Source: Flaccisagitta enflata
Lineage: Eukaryota > Chaetognatha > Sagittoidea > Aphragmophora
Reading direction: 5' to 3'
DNA length: 64,000 nucleotides
Assembly (NCBI GenBank): GCA_965153355.1
Contig: OZ231126.1
Coordinates: forward strand, 80,290,001 to 80,354,000
Shown: positions 37,466-48,529 of the stretch, in pieces
Layout of the letters: each line of letters opens with the position of its first letter
Numbering within the stretch: position 1 is the first letter of the stretch
Notes under the pieces: generated by a model
The model's database searches: none
Told to the model about the DNA's origin: nothing
What the model saw: only the letters and a program-made list of their open reading frames with translations
Translations under genes and position numbers: made by a program

Positions 37466-37744
37466 AAGAGCAAGTAATTGAAGGTGACAATATCCACACT
37501 AATATTCATGATATAGTACCACAGTACAGTCTGTAGCATGGAATAGGGACTTGTTAATAAGCGCACCACTATATCAAAATCTATCAATGTGACTGTATCA
37601 AAAATATTCATTCAAAGTTAGGGATTATCAATGCGTTGTCTATCATGGTTCATGGGATATGGTCATATCTCATGTGGATATGAAAGGGAGTGTTATTTCG
37701 GGGATGTCTATCTTTATTTCCTATCCGTTTTCTTTTAAAGCTAG
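37466..37744. other. interval without recognised gene
   Basis: AT-leaning DNA; no feature recognised. Confidence 0.45.
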
Positions 37745-37985
37745 TTATGTTGCATCAGCAGAGAGAAGAGAGAGACGCACCTGCGTTATGTCAAAGGAAA
37801 AGAGACGCATTTGGCCCTAAATTCTCCTGGGCGTGGACATAATTCATGTGGCTCTGTTTTGTCCTTTCTCTCTACGAAGACAACAACGACAACAACAGCA
37901 ACGACGCAGGAAGTGCGGGAAGATATCTTGCTGGAGACCAGGTGCTCAGACAGTGATGGAGTGCTTGAGCATGGGAACAAGGAAG

Positions 37986-38038
<53 letters not shown>

Positions 38039-38089
38039 ACGTGTAAGCGAAATGAACAAAAAAGTGTTGTGCAGGAAAGAAGAAAATGA
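37745..38089 (+). CDS. weak candidate open frame running into (GA)n
   Basis: This frame is open from just after a TAG at 37742 and contains no ATG. It has a Thr-rich stretch, then EVREDILLETRCSDSDG, then Arg-Glu repeats encoded by (GA)n at 37990-38036. The segment before (GA)n has normal codon diversity but no recognisable family. An exon fragment is possible; chance is about as likely. Confidence 0.15.
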
Positions 38090-38315
38090 TTAACTGTAAT
38101 CGGAAAGAATGGACGGCATCATAAAAGTAAGCTTCCCAATTTTCGTCAATGAAGAATCTTGCCATCAACGTCTTCCCATAATGCAATATACCCAAGGCTA
38201 TGAAACAGGGAGAAAATTACGTGAAATTTGCTGTTCTTAACGTGAAATATAGATGGAAAGATAGAGATAAAGCACTTGGTTTAATCGTGACATAGTGATG
38301 CAAAGCGAGGGGAAA
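38090..38315. other. interval without recognised gene
   Basis: No recognised feature. Confidence 0.4.
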
Positions 38316-38544
38316 AAACAACTTGGGTTACAATATAGTTGCTGACGGGTGCGCAGGGGCGTACAAGCCCCAGCTACAACCCAACTCCCTCATCCCCAAC
38401 CGACAACCATCTAGTTTCCCACAAGAGTTGTACCGAAGGTAGGACCACCTGCTTCAATTTTTGACTCGTCGTTACGGACCCACAGACCGACAGATAGAAT
38501 AACGGTCGGACAAAGCCTCTTATCGAGTAGCGTGTCCGCGACCA
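38316..38544 (-). mobile_element. family A element, subfamily A2 (diverged)
   Basis: Minus strand: GGTCGCGGACACGCTACTC, GATAAGAGGCTTTGTCCG, TGGGTCCGTAACGACGAGTC, CCCCTGCGCACCCG, GTCAGCAACTAT and a TTGTAACCCAAGTTGTT end. The 3' hairpin is replaced or decayed. Confidence 0.68.
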
Positions 38545-38642
38545 AAAAGAAGAGGGAAAGATGGAGACGGAAAAAGATCTTTGCCTTCGCTTTTTGTCGC
38601 CAACAGCAAATGCATAATTCATGGATTTTATGAGAACTCATC

Positions 38643-38695
38643 AGCATCGGCATCAGCATCAGCATCAGCATCAGCATCAGCATCAGCATCAGCGT
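38643..38695. repeat. (ATCAGC)n hexanucleotide
   Basis: About eight units. Confidence 0.95.
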
Positions 38696-38753
38696 TGCCG
38701 AATCATTTTTCAACTTTTTAACTTTTATCTCTTTTTTCTCAGACGGTGTTTTT

Positions 38754-39370
38754 ACTCGCCTGCACGCGACTCTAAAACCCGCTTTCTCCGTCTGTCCGTC
38801 AGTTGGTCAGTCTGTTGCATTTTACTATTTTTTGGGCAGCCGCCCCAAAGGGGGACTTTAGTTTGTCATTCCGTTTGTCCGTCTGTTTGTCCATCTGTTC
38901 GTCCGACAGTTTGTCCGTTCATTCCCCCAGGCCCTCTCAGGCCTGAAGTCTGCCCACTCAGGCCTTGAATCTGCCCTCTCAGGCCTGAAATCTGCCCTCT
39001 CAGGCTTGAAACCTGTCCTCCTAGGCCGGAAATATGCCCTTTCAGATTCAAGGCCTGAGAGGGAAAATTTCAGGCCTGAGAGGGCCTGGAGGGAATGGAC
39101 GGATGGACGGACGGATGGATGGAATGACGAACGAAAGTCCCCCTGTTTTTTATAGGACTTTTTACCCTTTGGGGCCGCTGCCCTGCATCCTCTCACTCCA
39201 ATTCACAATCATGCAAAGCAGGGCAACGGGTATCGCTGACCACATATTGCCCTTGGGCGACCTATTATGTTTTTGCGGTCTTTGTTTTGACTGCTCCTGC
39301 CCAAATACTCTAGTTCAATAGCCCCTTCCCTCCCGCACGCGACTGGGGTAGTCGTGTATCCTACCTTGTT
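38754..39370 (+). mobile_element. family A element, subfamily A1, split by a B element
   Basis: The 5' part 38754-38833 reads ACTCGCCTGCACGCGACTC, AAACCCGCTTTCTCCG and TTGG motifs, then TTTTACTATTTTTT. The 3' part from about 39269 reads TTTTTGCGGTCTTTG, CTGCTCCTGCCC, inverted CACGCGACT and GTCGTGTATCCTACCTTGTT. The intact copy at 58452 shows the joined order. Confidence 0.85.
38834..39268 (+). mobile_element. family B foldback element, copy 4 (nested)
   Basis: GGGCAGCCGCCCCAAAGGGGG and arm GACTTTAGTTTGTCATTCC meet GGAATGACGAACGAAAGTC, then GGGGCCGCTGCCCTGC and the tail AGCAGGGCAACGGGTATCGC. Core unit is CAGGCCTGAAATCTGCCCTCT (21 bp). Arms differ from other B copies but match each other. Confidence 0.85.
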
Positions 39371-39468
39371 TTGAGAGAATAAGTGATTTTCTTTCTCACT
39401 TTCTTTTTCATTATATGCACTCGCATGCCATCCGCCTGTTAGCCAAACATTTTCAAGACTATGGGGAT

Positions 39469-39469
39469 T

Positions 39470-39545
<76 letters not shown>
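39469..39545. repeat. (GA)n microsatellite
   Basis: Dinucleotide run of about 75 bp. Confidence 0.97.
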
Positions 39546-39551
<6 letters not shown>

Positions 39552-39617
39552 GAATATGATATAGGCTTATCATTTCTTTTCCACTTCCCTCTCACAGCTT
39601 CACTACACAAGGCATAT

Positions 39618-39665
39618 AATTTTGCCTAGTCGCTTGGCACACGCTCCAGTGAAGCTCAACTGTAA
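39618..39665. repeat. short dispersed repeat (AATTTTGCC...TGAAGCT)
   Basis: AATTTTGCCTAGTCGCTTGGC and AGTGAAGCTCAACTG recur at 56470-56520 with about the same spacing. Confidence 0.5.
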
Positions 39666-40562
39666 ATCTTATTGACCATTTCACCTTTTTCCGTCCTTCC
39701 ATTCTAGGCCTATACTGTCCCGATCCCGTCACCATCGAGGCCGCTCCCAGGAACGTCACTTTCGCCGCCGCTGCTACGGGAACCTCCTATTAGTCCTAAG
39801 ATACTTTGTACTAAGACCCGTTAGTCCTTGGGTCTACTAGTCCTAAGACTAAATAGTCCTAAGGCTTTTCAGACCTTAGGTTTGTTAGTCCTAAAGCAAT
39901 TGGCCTAAGAGGGTTAGATAGTCCTAAGTTAAGAGGTCTATTAATCCTATAAGCAACTTGGATGTTGGGTCTATTAGTTCTAAGGTCCATTAGTCCTAAA
40001 AAAATTTTTGGGTCTTCTAGTCCTAAGGGAGGGGTTTTATAGTCCTAAAGACAATCTTTATCATGACTGACACTGATCTGGTTGAATATCAGTAGGACTA
40101 GTAGACCTTCCCCTCAGTACCACCAAGGGTTTACTAGTCCTAAGAAGCAAAGTGACTTCATGGTTTTAGGACAAGTAAACCCTGCAACAGGGTTTGCTAG
40201 TCCTAGATACTTGATTTGCCCTTTTTTGCTAAGGTCTAATCAGGGCTCGGCAAAATTTTTGGCTGCCTACAAGCTAGATTTTTCAATACTTCCTGCCTAC
40301 AAAATCTAAGCACGAATGTCTCAATATAAGCGTATTAAAAAAATTTACTTGATTATTGGAAAAAAGTTGAATTACGTAATTCGACTTTTTGAAACGTAGG
40401 GGAGAAATAAAGTTTTCCATTTTCGGTTTGCGGCAATTTTCGCAAGTTGTGCCATTTTGGGGCTGGGAGTATACATTTTTTTTCTATTGATCTCAATTTT
40501 TTGGTCTTATGTAACCAGAGGGAAGAGTGAACATGTTACGCAAATTGACCCTGACTTTTATG

Positions 40563-40614
40563 AGAGAGAGAGAGAGAGAGAGATAGAGAGAGAGAGAAAA
40601 AAAAAGAGAGAGAA

Positions 40615-40698
<84 letters not shown>

Positions 40699-40740
40699 TC
40701 ACACACACGCACACACACACACATGCACACACACACACTC
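40563..40740. repeat. (GA)n then (CA)n inside element F
   Basis: Impure GA run to 40698, then ACACACACGC-type CA run. Confidence 0.95.
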
Positions 40741-40857
40741 AGACAAAAACGACCGAAAGGAAAAAAAAGCACAGATTGAATAACAAAAACATACAATCAA
40801 CCAGACATCATGAGATGCACACAGAGAAGAACAAGCACTGAAAAAAAAACTTCCATT

Positions 40858-40898
40858 TACGACTTTTTTCCGGTCGGCGATTAGCCGCCTTTATTGGT
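40858..40898. repeat. short dispersed repeat, copy 2
   Basis: Partner of 30231-30272. Confidence 0.5.
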
Positions 40899-41089
40899 CT
40901 ACAATAACAGAAGTTTCAATATCTCTTGTTGGTGCAGCATAAAAGTAAAAATAAGGTTTTGCAACTACATATCTTTAGAAACTTTTTTTTGCATAAGATT
41001 CCTTTTTTTTCTCTTTCTCATGATTTTTTCTTGCTACCTACAAAATCCTCTTGCTGCTTACCGGCAATGCGTGCGTGCTTGGGCACTTT

Positions 41090-41990
41090 ACCATACCCTG
41101 GACTGTCTAATAGACCCTTAGCCAGGGTCTATAAGTCCTAATAAGGAGATCAACTTACATATACAGAATTTGTTTATTAGGACTAATAAACCCTCTAACA
41201 GGGTTTGCTAGTCCTAACTACTTGATTTGCCCCTTCTTGCTTAGGACTAGTGGACCCGTAGCCAGGGTCTGTTAGTCCTAATGAGGAGAACAACCCATAA
41301 GTACAAAATATCCATATTAGGAGTAGTAAACCCTGTGACAGGGTTTACTAGACCTAAATTCTTGATTTGCCCCTTCCTGCTTAGGTTTAACAAACCCTAA
41401 GCCAGGGTCTATTAGTCCTAATAAGGAGATCAACCTTCAAGTACAAAATCTCCATATTAGGACTAGTAAACCCTGTGACAGGGTTTACTAGACCTAAATA
41501 CTTGATTTTCCCTTTCTTGCTTAGGACTAACAAACCCTAAGCCAGGGTCAGTTAGTCCTAATAAGGAGATCAACCTTCAAGTACATAATCTCCATATTAG
41601 GACTAGTAAACCCTGTCACAGGGTTTACTAGACCTAAATCCTTGATTTGCCCCTTCTTGCTTAGGACTAACAAACCCTAAGCCAGGGTCTGTTAGTCCTA
41701 ATGAGGAGATTAACCTTCAAGTACATAGTCTCCATATTAGGACTAGTAAACCCTGTCACAGGGTTTACTAGACCTAAGTCCTTGATTTGCCCCTTCTTGC
41801 TTAGGACTAAAAAACCTTAAGCCAGGGTCTATTAGTCCTAATGAGGAGATCGACCTTCAAGTACAAAATCTCCATATTAGGACTAGTAAACCCTGTTACA
41901 GGGTTTACTGGACCTAAATTCTTGATTTGCCCCTTCTTGCTTAGGACTAACAAACCCTAAGCCAGGGTCTATTAGTCCTAATGTTACGAC
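41090..41990. repeat. 140-bp tandem array, about seven units
   Basis: CCCTGTNACA falls at 41331, 41471, 41611, 41751 and 41891, an exact 140-bp period. Most units hold the perfect inverted repeat CTAGTAAACCCTGT / ACAGGGTTTACTAG around one central base, and GCCAGGGTCT. Confidence 0.95.
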
Positions 41991-42296
41991 ATGGTTTCCT
42001 AGTCCTAAAACCTTTTTTAGGCATAAATCAACTATCAGTTAGGACTAGTAGACCTGCTCCCTTAGGCATAGTCAACCTTAGAACTACCACACCTTAGTAC
42101 TCAAAAACCCTTCTGTTAGGTCTATCAGACCCTCCTCATTCATTTCCTTTAGGACTAGTCGGCCCTGTCAGTTAGGACTAGTAAACCCTAGTACTTATAG
42201 ACTCTAGGTCTAATAGACCTTAGGACAGTTAAACCCTAGGACAATAAAACCCTAGTACAAAGTATCTTAGGCCTACTAGACCGTACCCGCTGCTAC

Positions 42297-42621
42297 CGCC
42301 ACCAGCAACTCCATTCAGCACCGCTGCCGCCGCCACCGCCACCGCCACCGCCACCGCCATTCAGCGCCACTGCCGCCAACGCTACTCGGCGCCACTGCTA
42401 CCGCCACCGCCAACTCCCTTCAGCGCCACTGCCGCCGCCTTTCAGCACCGCTGCCGCCGCCACCGCCAACACCATTCAGCGCCACTGCCGCCGCCTTTCA
42501 GCACCGCTGCCACCGCCACCGCCAACATTATTCAGCGCCACTGCCGAGGCCTTTCAGCACCGCTGCCGCCGCAACCCCCACTCCATTCAACGCCACTGCC
42601 GCCGCCTTTCAGCAAGGCTGC

Positions 42622-42654
<33 letters not shown>

Positions 42655-42700
42655 CGCCATTGAGCGCCACTGCCGCCAGCGCTACTCGGCGCCGCCACAC
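42297..42700. repeat. CCGCCACCG / TTCAGCGCCACTGCCGC GC-rich minisatellite
   Basis: Triplet-rich (CCGCCA)n with a recurring CATTCAGCGCCACTGCCGCC module every 50-60 bp. Reads as Gly/Gly-Ala low complexity on the minus strand. Confidence 0.88.
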
Positions 42701-42877
42701 CGACCGCTTCCATCAATATCGGGGCACCATTATCCGGGGCCGTCCTCCAACCTCGAGGAATTACCCGCCAAATCCTTCGCAAGCTATAACATGGATGAAA
42801 AGGTAATAAGGTAAAAGGGTAACGGCTCTGACCCGAGATGACCCCGCCGACAATGGAAAGGGGAGAGAGACCGGCGC

Positions 42878-43472
42878 TAATTATGGCAAAGAAAAAAAAC
42901 AAACACTTTGTTTTGCTGTTTCCTGCTTACCTATGGGCCTGAACCACAGAAAATCCATGACCGTTCGAAAGCTCTGCAAAATATCTTCCAAATGAGACGG
43001 TGCTGGTCACTGTAGCTTTATATGTTAAGAAATGGCAAAGGTTTGAAGAAAGAAATCACTGGTTGGAGAAAGTGCTCATTTCAATTTTTTTTTTTCAATG
43101 AGCAATTTCAGTCTTTCCGTTTTGGTCAATGATGCAGCTCAGGATTGTCTTAGCTACTCGTTGTCCATGAGCAAATTGAAGAGCTTCTAATTTTCTTGAA
43201 AATTTTTTATCCCAATGCGTTTGATATTTATGTTAGAATAATAATAACCCATGAAAATCATGTAGTGAATATCCAAATTCTTAACAGCCTGTCTTCATCC
43301 TATTCCAAATGCCATTTCTAAACAAATAAAGGAAGGACATCCAGCAAGGTCTCATTTGAGAGATCTTTCGCAGATCTTCAAAATGGTCATGGATTTTGCT
43401 ATGTTTTTTTTTATTGCTTGGAAGTGAAACATTGACAAATAAGTAGTTCGCTTTTTATTTTTGCCATAGTTA
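42878..43472. mobile_element. family D element, copy 2
   Basis: TAATTATGGCAAAGA and TTTTGCCATAGTTA bound 595 bp of AT-rich DNA with a TTGAAGAGCTTC motif and a poly-T. It shares ends and partial interior with 32424-33796, and is non-coding. Confidence 0.68.
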
Positions 43473-43525
43473 TCATTAAAAATATTTCGCGTGCGCACCG
43501 GCCCATACACCATCGCCACAGCCAG

Positions 43526-43527
<2 letters not shown>

Positions 43528-43557
<30 letters not shown>
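43528..43557. repeat. (GA)n microsatellite
   Basis: Short run. Confidence 0.92.
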
Positions 43558-43562
<5 letters not shown>

Positions 43563-43759
43563 CTGGATGATTAAGCGGGAAAAAGCGATGAGGATGAATG
43601 AAGACTGATAGCGGCCGAAAAGAGGATGAAATGCCTAATTTCCCGGAGAAATAGGAGAAAGGAACAAGTAGTAAGAAAGGAGGGAGGAAATGAAGAAGTC
43701 GTCTCTTGATGGTAAAAGCAAAGGAATGCCAACATAAGAAACAAACTTTCACTTGCAGA

Positions 43760-43918
43760 AACAAGGCCGGATACACGGCATTCCAGTCGCGGATGGTTGG
43801 GCAGGAGCAGTAGTGCGAAAACATGGAATTTAAAAAATATTATGGGACGAACGGACCCACCGATGGACTGACCGACGGACTGACCAACGCGGCAAGGTGT
43901 AGAGTCGCGTGTCCGCAA
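43760..43918 (-). mobile_element. family A element, subfamily A3
   Basis: Minus strand: GTTGCGGACACGCGACTC, TACACCTTGCCGCG, TCGG run, CTGCTCCTGCCC, ATCCGCGACTGGAATGCCG and TGTATCCGGCCTTGTT. Confidence 0.88.
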
Positions 43919-44081
43919 CAAACAAAAAAAAGATGATGAAAACTGAGGATTGCAACGATGAAAGAGATGAGCAAGGTTATGATTATGTGGTTATGATTAC
44001 GTGTCCGCAACAAACAAAAAAAAGATGATGAAAACTGAGGATTGCAACGATGAAAGAGATGAGCAAGGTTATGATTATGTG
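43909..44081. repeat. 82-bp tandem duplication overlapping an A3 end
   Basis: 43909-43990 is repeated base for base at 44000-44081 (period 91), separated by TTATGATTA. The unit begins inside the A3 5' terminus (CGTGTCCGCAACA), so it arose after that insertion. Confidence 0.93.
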
Positions 44082-44474
44082 GAGTGGATTATCTCCCAGT
44101 TTCGTCAAAAAATTCTACCATCGGAAAATCTAATCAAATTGATTAGAACTTTCATTAGTTTTCATTCCCTTAACTTGAACGTGTTTATGTGTCATGTTTC
44201 CGCGAGGATTCTGTTACATTTAAATTGCATTGATATGAAAATTTTTTTAACTTTGCTAGCATTACATTATAATGTTCCGTTTCTAAAGAGAGAGAAAACC
44301 TCGGAACGAATTCAATGTTCGGTTTGCCAAAAATTTGAAAGATTGAAAATTTCATTTAGGATTTGGATAAAATCATTACCTTTCCTCTCTCGGATTCTAA
44401 TAACAAAAGTTGTTTTCACTTCTTCCTATCAAAAACGGAATGAAGTCTTCATTCAAACTGTCAAAGTCCTTTAA
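44001..44474 (+). CDS. doubtful open frame, unrecognised
   Basis: A 157-codon frame begins in the second copy of the 82-bp duplication and continues through AT-rich DNA. The middle is hydrophobic (LLHLNCIDMKIFLTLLALHY) and a CSVC pair is visible, but no known domain appears. The start lies in duplicated transposon-edge sequence and there is no promoter signal. More likely a chance frame or decayed element than a gene. Confidence 0.15.
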   Translation: MSATNKKKMMKTEDCNDERDEQGYDYVEWIISQFRQKILPSENLIKLIRTFISFHSLNLNVFMCHVSARILLHLNCIDMKIFLTLLALHYNVPFLKREKTSERIQCSVCQKFERLKISFRIWIKSLPFLSRILITKVVFTSSYQKRNEVFIQTVKVL

Positions 44475-44576
44475 ATCTTAGGCACATTGAAACTAGGAAC
44501 TGGGTTTGATTTCAAAGATGTTGCAAAAGCGTGAAGAGAGTTGCAGATCCCCTCATGTCAGAGAGGCAGTGTTTTT

Positions 44577-44660
44577 AGTCGCGTGCACGTGACTCTACAA
44601 CCCGCTTTGTCCATCGGTTGGTCGGTCGGTCGGTCGGTTGGTCGGTCACGCTTTATATAT
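44577..44660 (+). mobile_element. family A 5' end (truncated A1)
   Basis: AGTCGCGTGCACGTGACTC, CTACAACCCGCTTTGTCC, TCGG run, GTCACGCTTTATATA; no 3' end follows. Confidence 0.85.
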
Positions 44661-45351
<691 letters not shown>

Positions 45352-45393
45352 TCCCTCATTCTATATCTTGTAAGATAAGAGCTAAGAGTTCAG

Positions 45394-45401
45394 TATAAAA
45401 G
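45394..45401 (+). promoter_or_regulatory. candidate TATA box (TATAAAAG)
   Basis: Consensus TATAAAAG lies 113 bp upstream of the ATG of the secreted-peptide-like frame. That leaves room for a short 5' leader. Confidence 0.5.
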
Positions 45402-45506
45402 CTTAGTTTTGACGCGAATTCCACCAGCAGCAGTTACTCACAAACACACACACACACACAAACGCGCGGCGGTTGTCAGTTTGACTCTTCGATTCAAGGC
45501 TGAAAC

Positions 45507-45686
45507 ATGAGCTTCATTCATGCGAAGACCCGCGCCTTGATTTGGCTCATGGCAACAGCGCAGCTTCTAGTAGTACTACTAATCGCAACTGATCAAGTTT
45601 CTTCGCTCGAAAAAAACATGTCCAAGACTAAATCACATCGCGGAACATTTTGCAGATTTATCGTTGGACAAATCGAATCCATCTGA
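45507..45686 (+). CDS. putative small secreted peptide, first or only exon
   Basis: 59 codons from ATG to TGA. An in-frame TGA sits two codons before the ATG, so the start is well defined, with A at -3. The N-terminus looks like a signal peptide: a basic start (HAKTRA), a hydrophobic core of about 16 residues (LIWLMATAQLLVVLLI) and a polar segment (TDQVSS) suited to cleavage near residues 28-33. The rest is basic with one Cys (SHRGTFCRFIVG). Codon use is balanced, unlike the repeats around it. A TATA box lies 113 bp upstream and (CT)n before that. I recognise no family. It may be a complete short peptide gene or a first exon whose donor I cannot place. Hairpin element G begins 45 bp after the stop and could have interrupted the gene. 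Confidence 0.45.
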   Translation: MSFIHAKTRALIWLMATAQLLVVLLIATDQVSSLEKNMSKTKSHRGTFCRFIVGQIESI

Positions 45687-45730
45687 AGAATATCTCAAAG
45701 CGGAAAATATCTTCAATGGACAGCCTGTAG

Positions 45731-46260
45731 ACAGTCAGCGGACAAAACACAATAGGTATATATATCACTCGGTTGGTTTTGATCCAACCCACTGATGTTG
45801 AACAGAATGCTGTAAACAACAATTGGTTGTTGAAATTACAGCCGGCTGTTAAGTTACAAAGTTGGCAAAAATCCAATTTTTACAAAATAGAATGAGACCT
45901 GCAGATTCATACTCCTGATGAAATTCTGAGAAGTTTGATATGTCACACTTAACACTTTTTGTAAAAAGTATTTTTTTTAACATAGCGTTATAATTAAATT
46001 AAACAATGATAAATTTTTTTCATTTTCATATAAAAGTATATGTTGTGACATATCAAACTTCTTAGAATTTCATCAGGATTATGAATCTGCAGGTCTCATT
46101 CTAGTTAGTGAAAGTTGGATTTTTGCGAACTTTGTAACTTAACAGCCGGCTGTAATTTCAACAACCAGTTGTTGTTTACAGCATTCTGTTCAACATCAGT
46201 GGGTTGGATCAAAACCAACCGAGTGATATATATACCTATTGTGTTTTGTCCGCTGACTGT
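45731..46260. mobile_element. element G: 530-bp hairpin MITE
   Basis: The arms 45731-45946 and 46045-46260 are 216 bp each, inverted and highly similar, around a 98-bp AT-rich loop. The outer ends read ACAGTCAGCGGACAAAACAC. The same 50-residue frame can be read outward on both arms, which reflects the inversion and not a gene. No clear target duplication. Confidence 0.9.
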
Positions 46261-46387
46261 AGATAAGACAATAAATTTGGAGAAAAAAAAATCCAGTTAC
46301 CTTATGTTATCGCATCTTTTTATAGATCTAAATGTAACGATTATTTCGAAAACATGTCCATTATACGCATCTGAAAGAATACATTTT

Positions 46388-46571
46388 TGGATGTGTCATC
46401 TTAACTCTTCAAGAGGGTCTATCCGTCCATCCGTCCATCCGTCCGTCCTCCTGTCAGTCCTGTGTGTCCATTCGGCCAACCAGCTCTCTGTCCGTTTACC
46501 AATTTTTCAGTCCATTACGCCTCTTCCAAAAATCATGCGGATGACGCATCAATTTGCCCAGAAGGGCTCGA
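46388..46571 (+). mobile_element. family A element, subfamily A5 (diverged)
   Basis: GGATGTGTCATCTTAACTC, AAGAGGGTCTATCCGTCC, TCCG run, CATTACGCCTCTTCC, GGATGACGCATC and hairpin GCCC-AGAA-GGGC. Order of parts matches 59861-60135. Confidence 0.72.
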
Positions 46572-47225
46572 CAAGAACAGCTTTGAACAGAGTCCAAAGA
46601 TCCTTGTTTGACGTACTCATACGTTTTCGTGTACAATTAATCCTATTTGTGTTTTAATCTTTAAATGACACTTTACATTTGCTCTCATATAACAAGAGGG
46701 CCGTTTAGAACAAGCACATCGTAGAATTTTTTGAAAATTGTGACATAAATAGACTTAAACATTGAGGGCCTAGGCTTGGTCCTCCCCGACCATAACGCAT
46801 ACTGTCTTTTTTTAAATCACTGTTCATGTTGGGAAATTAACTTGTTTGATTTGATTTGAATTAAGTAGTATTTATGGTAACTGGAATTTTTTTATTCTTT
46901 GGATTTCGCCGATTTAATTTTAAGTATTGAGGTTCATTGTAGCCATAAGGTGCCATATAAGTAGTGTGGTCTTGAACACTGTATTGACGATTTCATTGTC
47001 ATTTTTCTTTCTTTGCTGTAACTTCATTAGTTTTATCGGATGAAGTTTTTTTGACACCCGCTGTTTCTGACAACTCGTTGTATTATCAATAAACTCATTT
47101 TTCTTTTTCCATAGTTGTTTTTATCTCTTGCTATTTCCATTATTTCCTAAAGCCTTTAGTAAAGGATCTTTATAAAAATCGTTTTCTCTATTCCTTATCG
47201 AATTTGTCTCCTTCCTGGTTTGATA

Positions 47226-47228
<3 letters not shown>
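46572..47228. other. AT-rich interval, no gene
   Basis: Includes AATAAACTC (about 47088) and other AATAAA-like motifs; no exon recognised. Confidence 0.4.
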
Positions 47229-47543
<315 letters not shown>

Positions 47544-47734
47544 AGAGTACCCCCCTCTGGAGCTTTCTTTACACTATTTACCCCCTCATCACATGTATTT
47601 CAGTCACCTCGAATAGCTCGTTAAGCCTCGTTATCGGTCCCCGTCATCTAGGTTGACGTTAACGCGTCTCCCTTTTCTCAGCTCCTTCTTACCTTCCCTT
47701 TAGTATTTATGGGGCGTCCCCACGAAGGCCGAAC

Positions 47735-47738
<4 letters not shown>

Positions 47739-47786
<48 letters not shown>

Positions 47787-47830
47787 AAAAGACAGACAGA
47801 CAGGCAAACAGACAGGCGGATAGACAGAGT
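47739..47830. repeat. (GA)n then GACA/GGCA units
   Basis: (GA)n to 47784 then (GACA)n-like. Confidence 0.93.
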
Positions 47831-47967
47831 CAAAAAGACCGACAAACAGGGGTGAAAATGCAATTTCTACGGATACAGATGGGAAATCACCATCCTAAAT
47901 ACAATTGTAGATAATAAAAAAAGTTTCAACAACATTCTTTTACTCCCTATGCATGCCATTCCTCCAT

Positions 47968-48118
<151 letters not shown>

Positions 48119-48239
48119 GCTCTCGGGAATGTGAGGGGATAAAATGTTAATCAAGGAAATTCACGTTTTCTGCAGCCTCAGAGTCAATTTTAGACTCAGT
48201 CTTTCAACGTCGCTCCGATGCTGCCTGATTTCTTTTTCA

Positions 48240-48335
48240 TCCTCATGTCCGTACGTGTGTCATGTCCATGTGCATGTCATGTCCATACGTGTGTCGTGTC
48301 CATACCAACGTTATGTCCGTATGTGTGTCATGTCT
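48240..48335. repeat. CATGTCCRTACGTGTGT short tandem repeat
   Basis: Units of about 16-19 bp (TCATGTCCATACGTGTG) repeated about five times with variation. Confidence 0.8.
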
Positions 48336-48529
48336 GTGCGAGTTTAAGACCTTAATTCCAAGCAAATAGATGAGGACTGACGAATGACGACAAATTATTA
48401 CCATCAATGCCCACGCGCAAAAGCTTTTTACCGCCAAATCAATAATGTACGGCTGTACGCAAAGTATGACGTATAAAGTATGAAGTATAACGTGAGCGCA
48501 ATAGAATTCCTAACTTCCTTCATTTCTTT

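Larger units (their letters stand above)
39778..42287. mobile_element. element F: 2.5 kb inverted-repeat transposon with 140-bp array
   Basis: The ends share a perfect 19-bp inverted repeat CCTAAGATACTTTGTACTA (39795-39813 and 42253-42271). It lies within longer imperfect ends starting GGG. CGCTGCTAC flanks both sides (39769-39777 and 42288-42296), a candidate 8-9 bp target duplication that would fit hAT or Mutator-like insertion. The interior holds AGTCCTAAG modules, (GA)n/(CA)n and a 140-bp array. No transposase frame is recognised. Confidence 0.7.

Noticed and set aside
41090-41990. Possible repeated RNA gene (140-bp array with palindromes)
   Set aside because: No rRNA, 5S or tRNA features; it lies inside a transposon with inverted ends.
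45905-45930. CTGATGA in element G as a hammerhead ribozyme core
   Set aside because: The required GAAA and the three stems are not found around it.
46115-46657. 180-codon frame whose first 50 residues repeat a minus-strand frame at 45658
   Set aside because: Both are the two arms of hairpin element G read outward; the rest of the frame runs into a family A5 copy.
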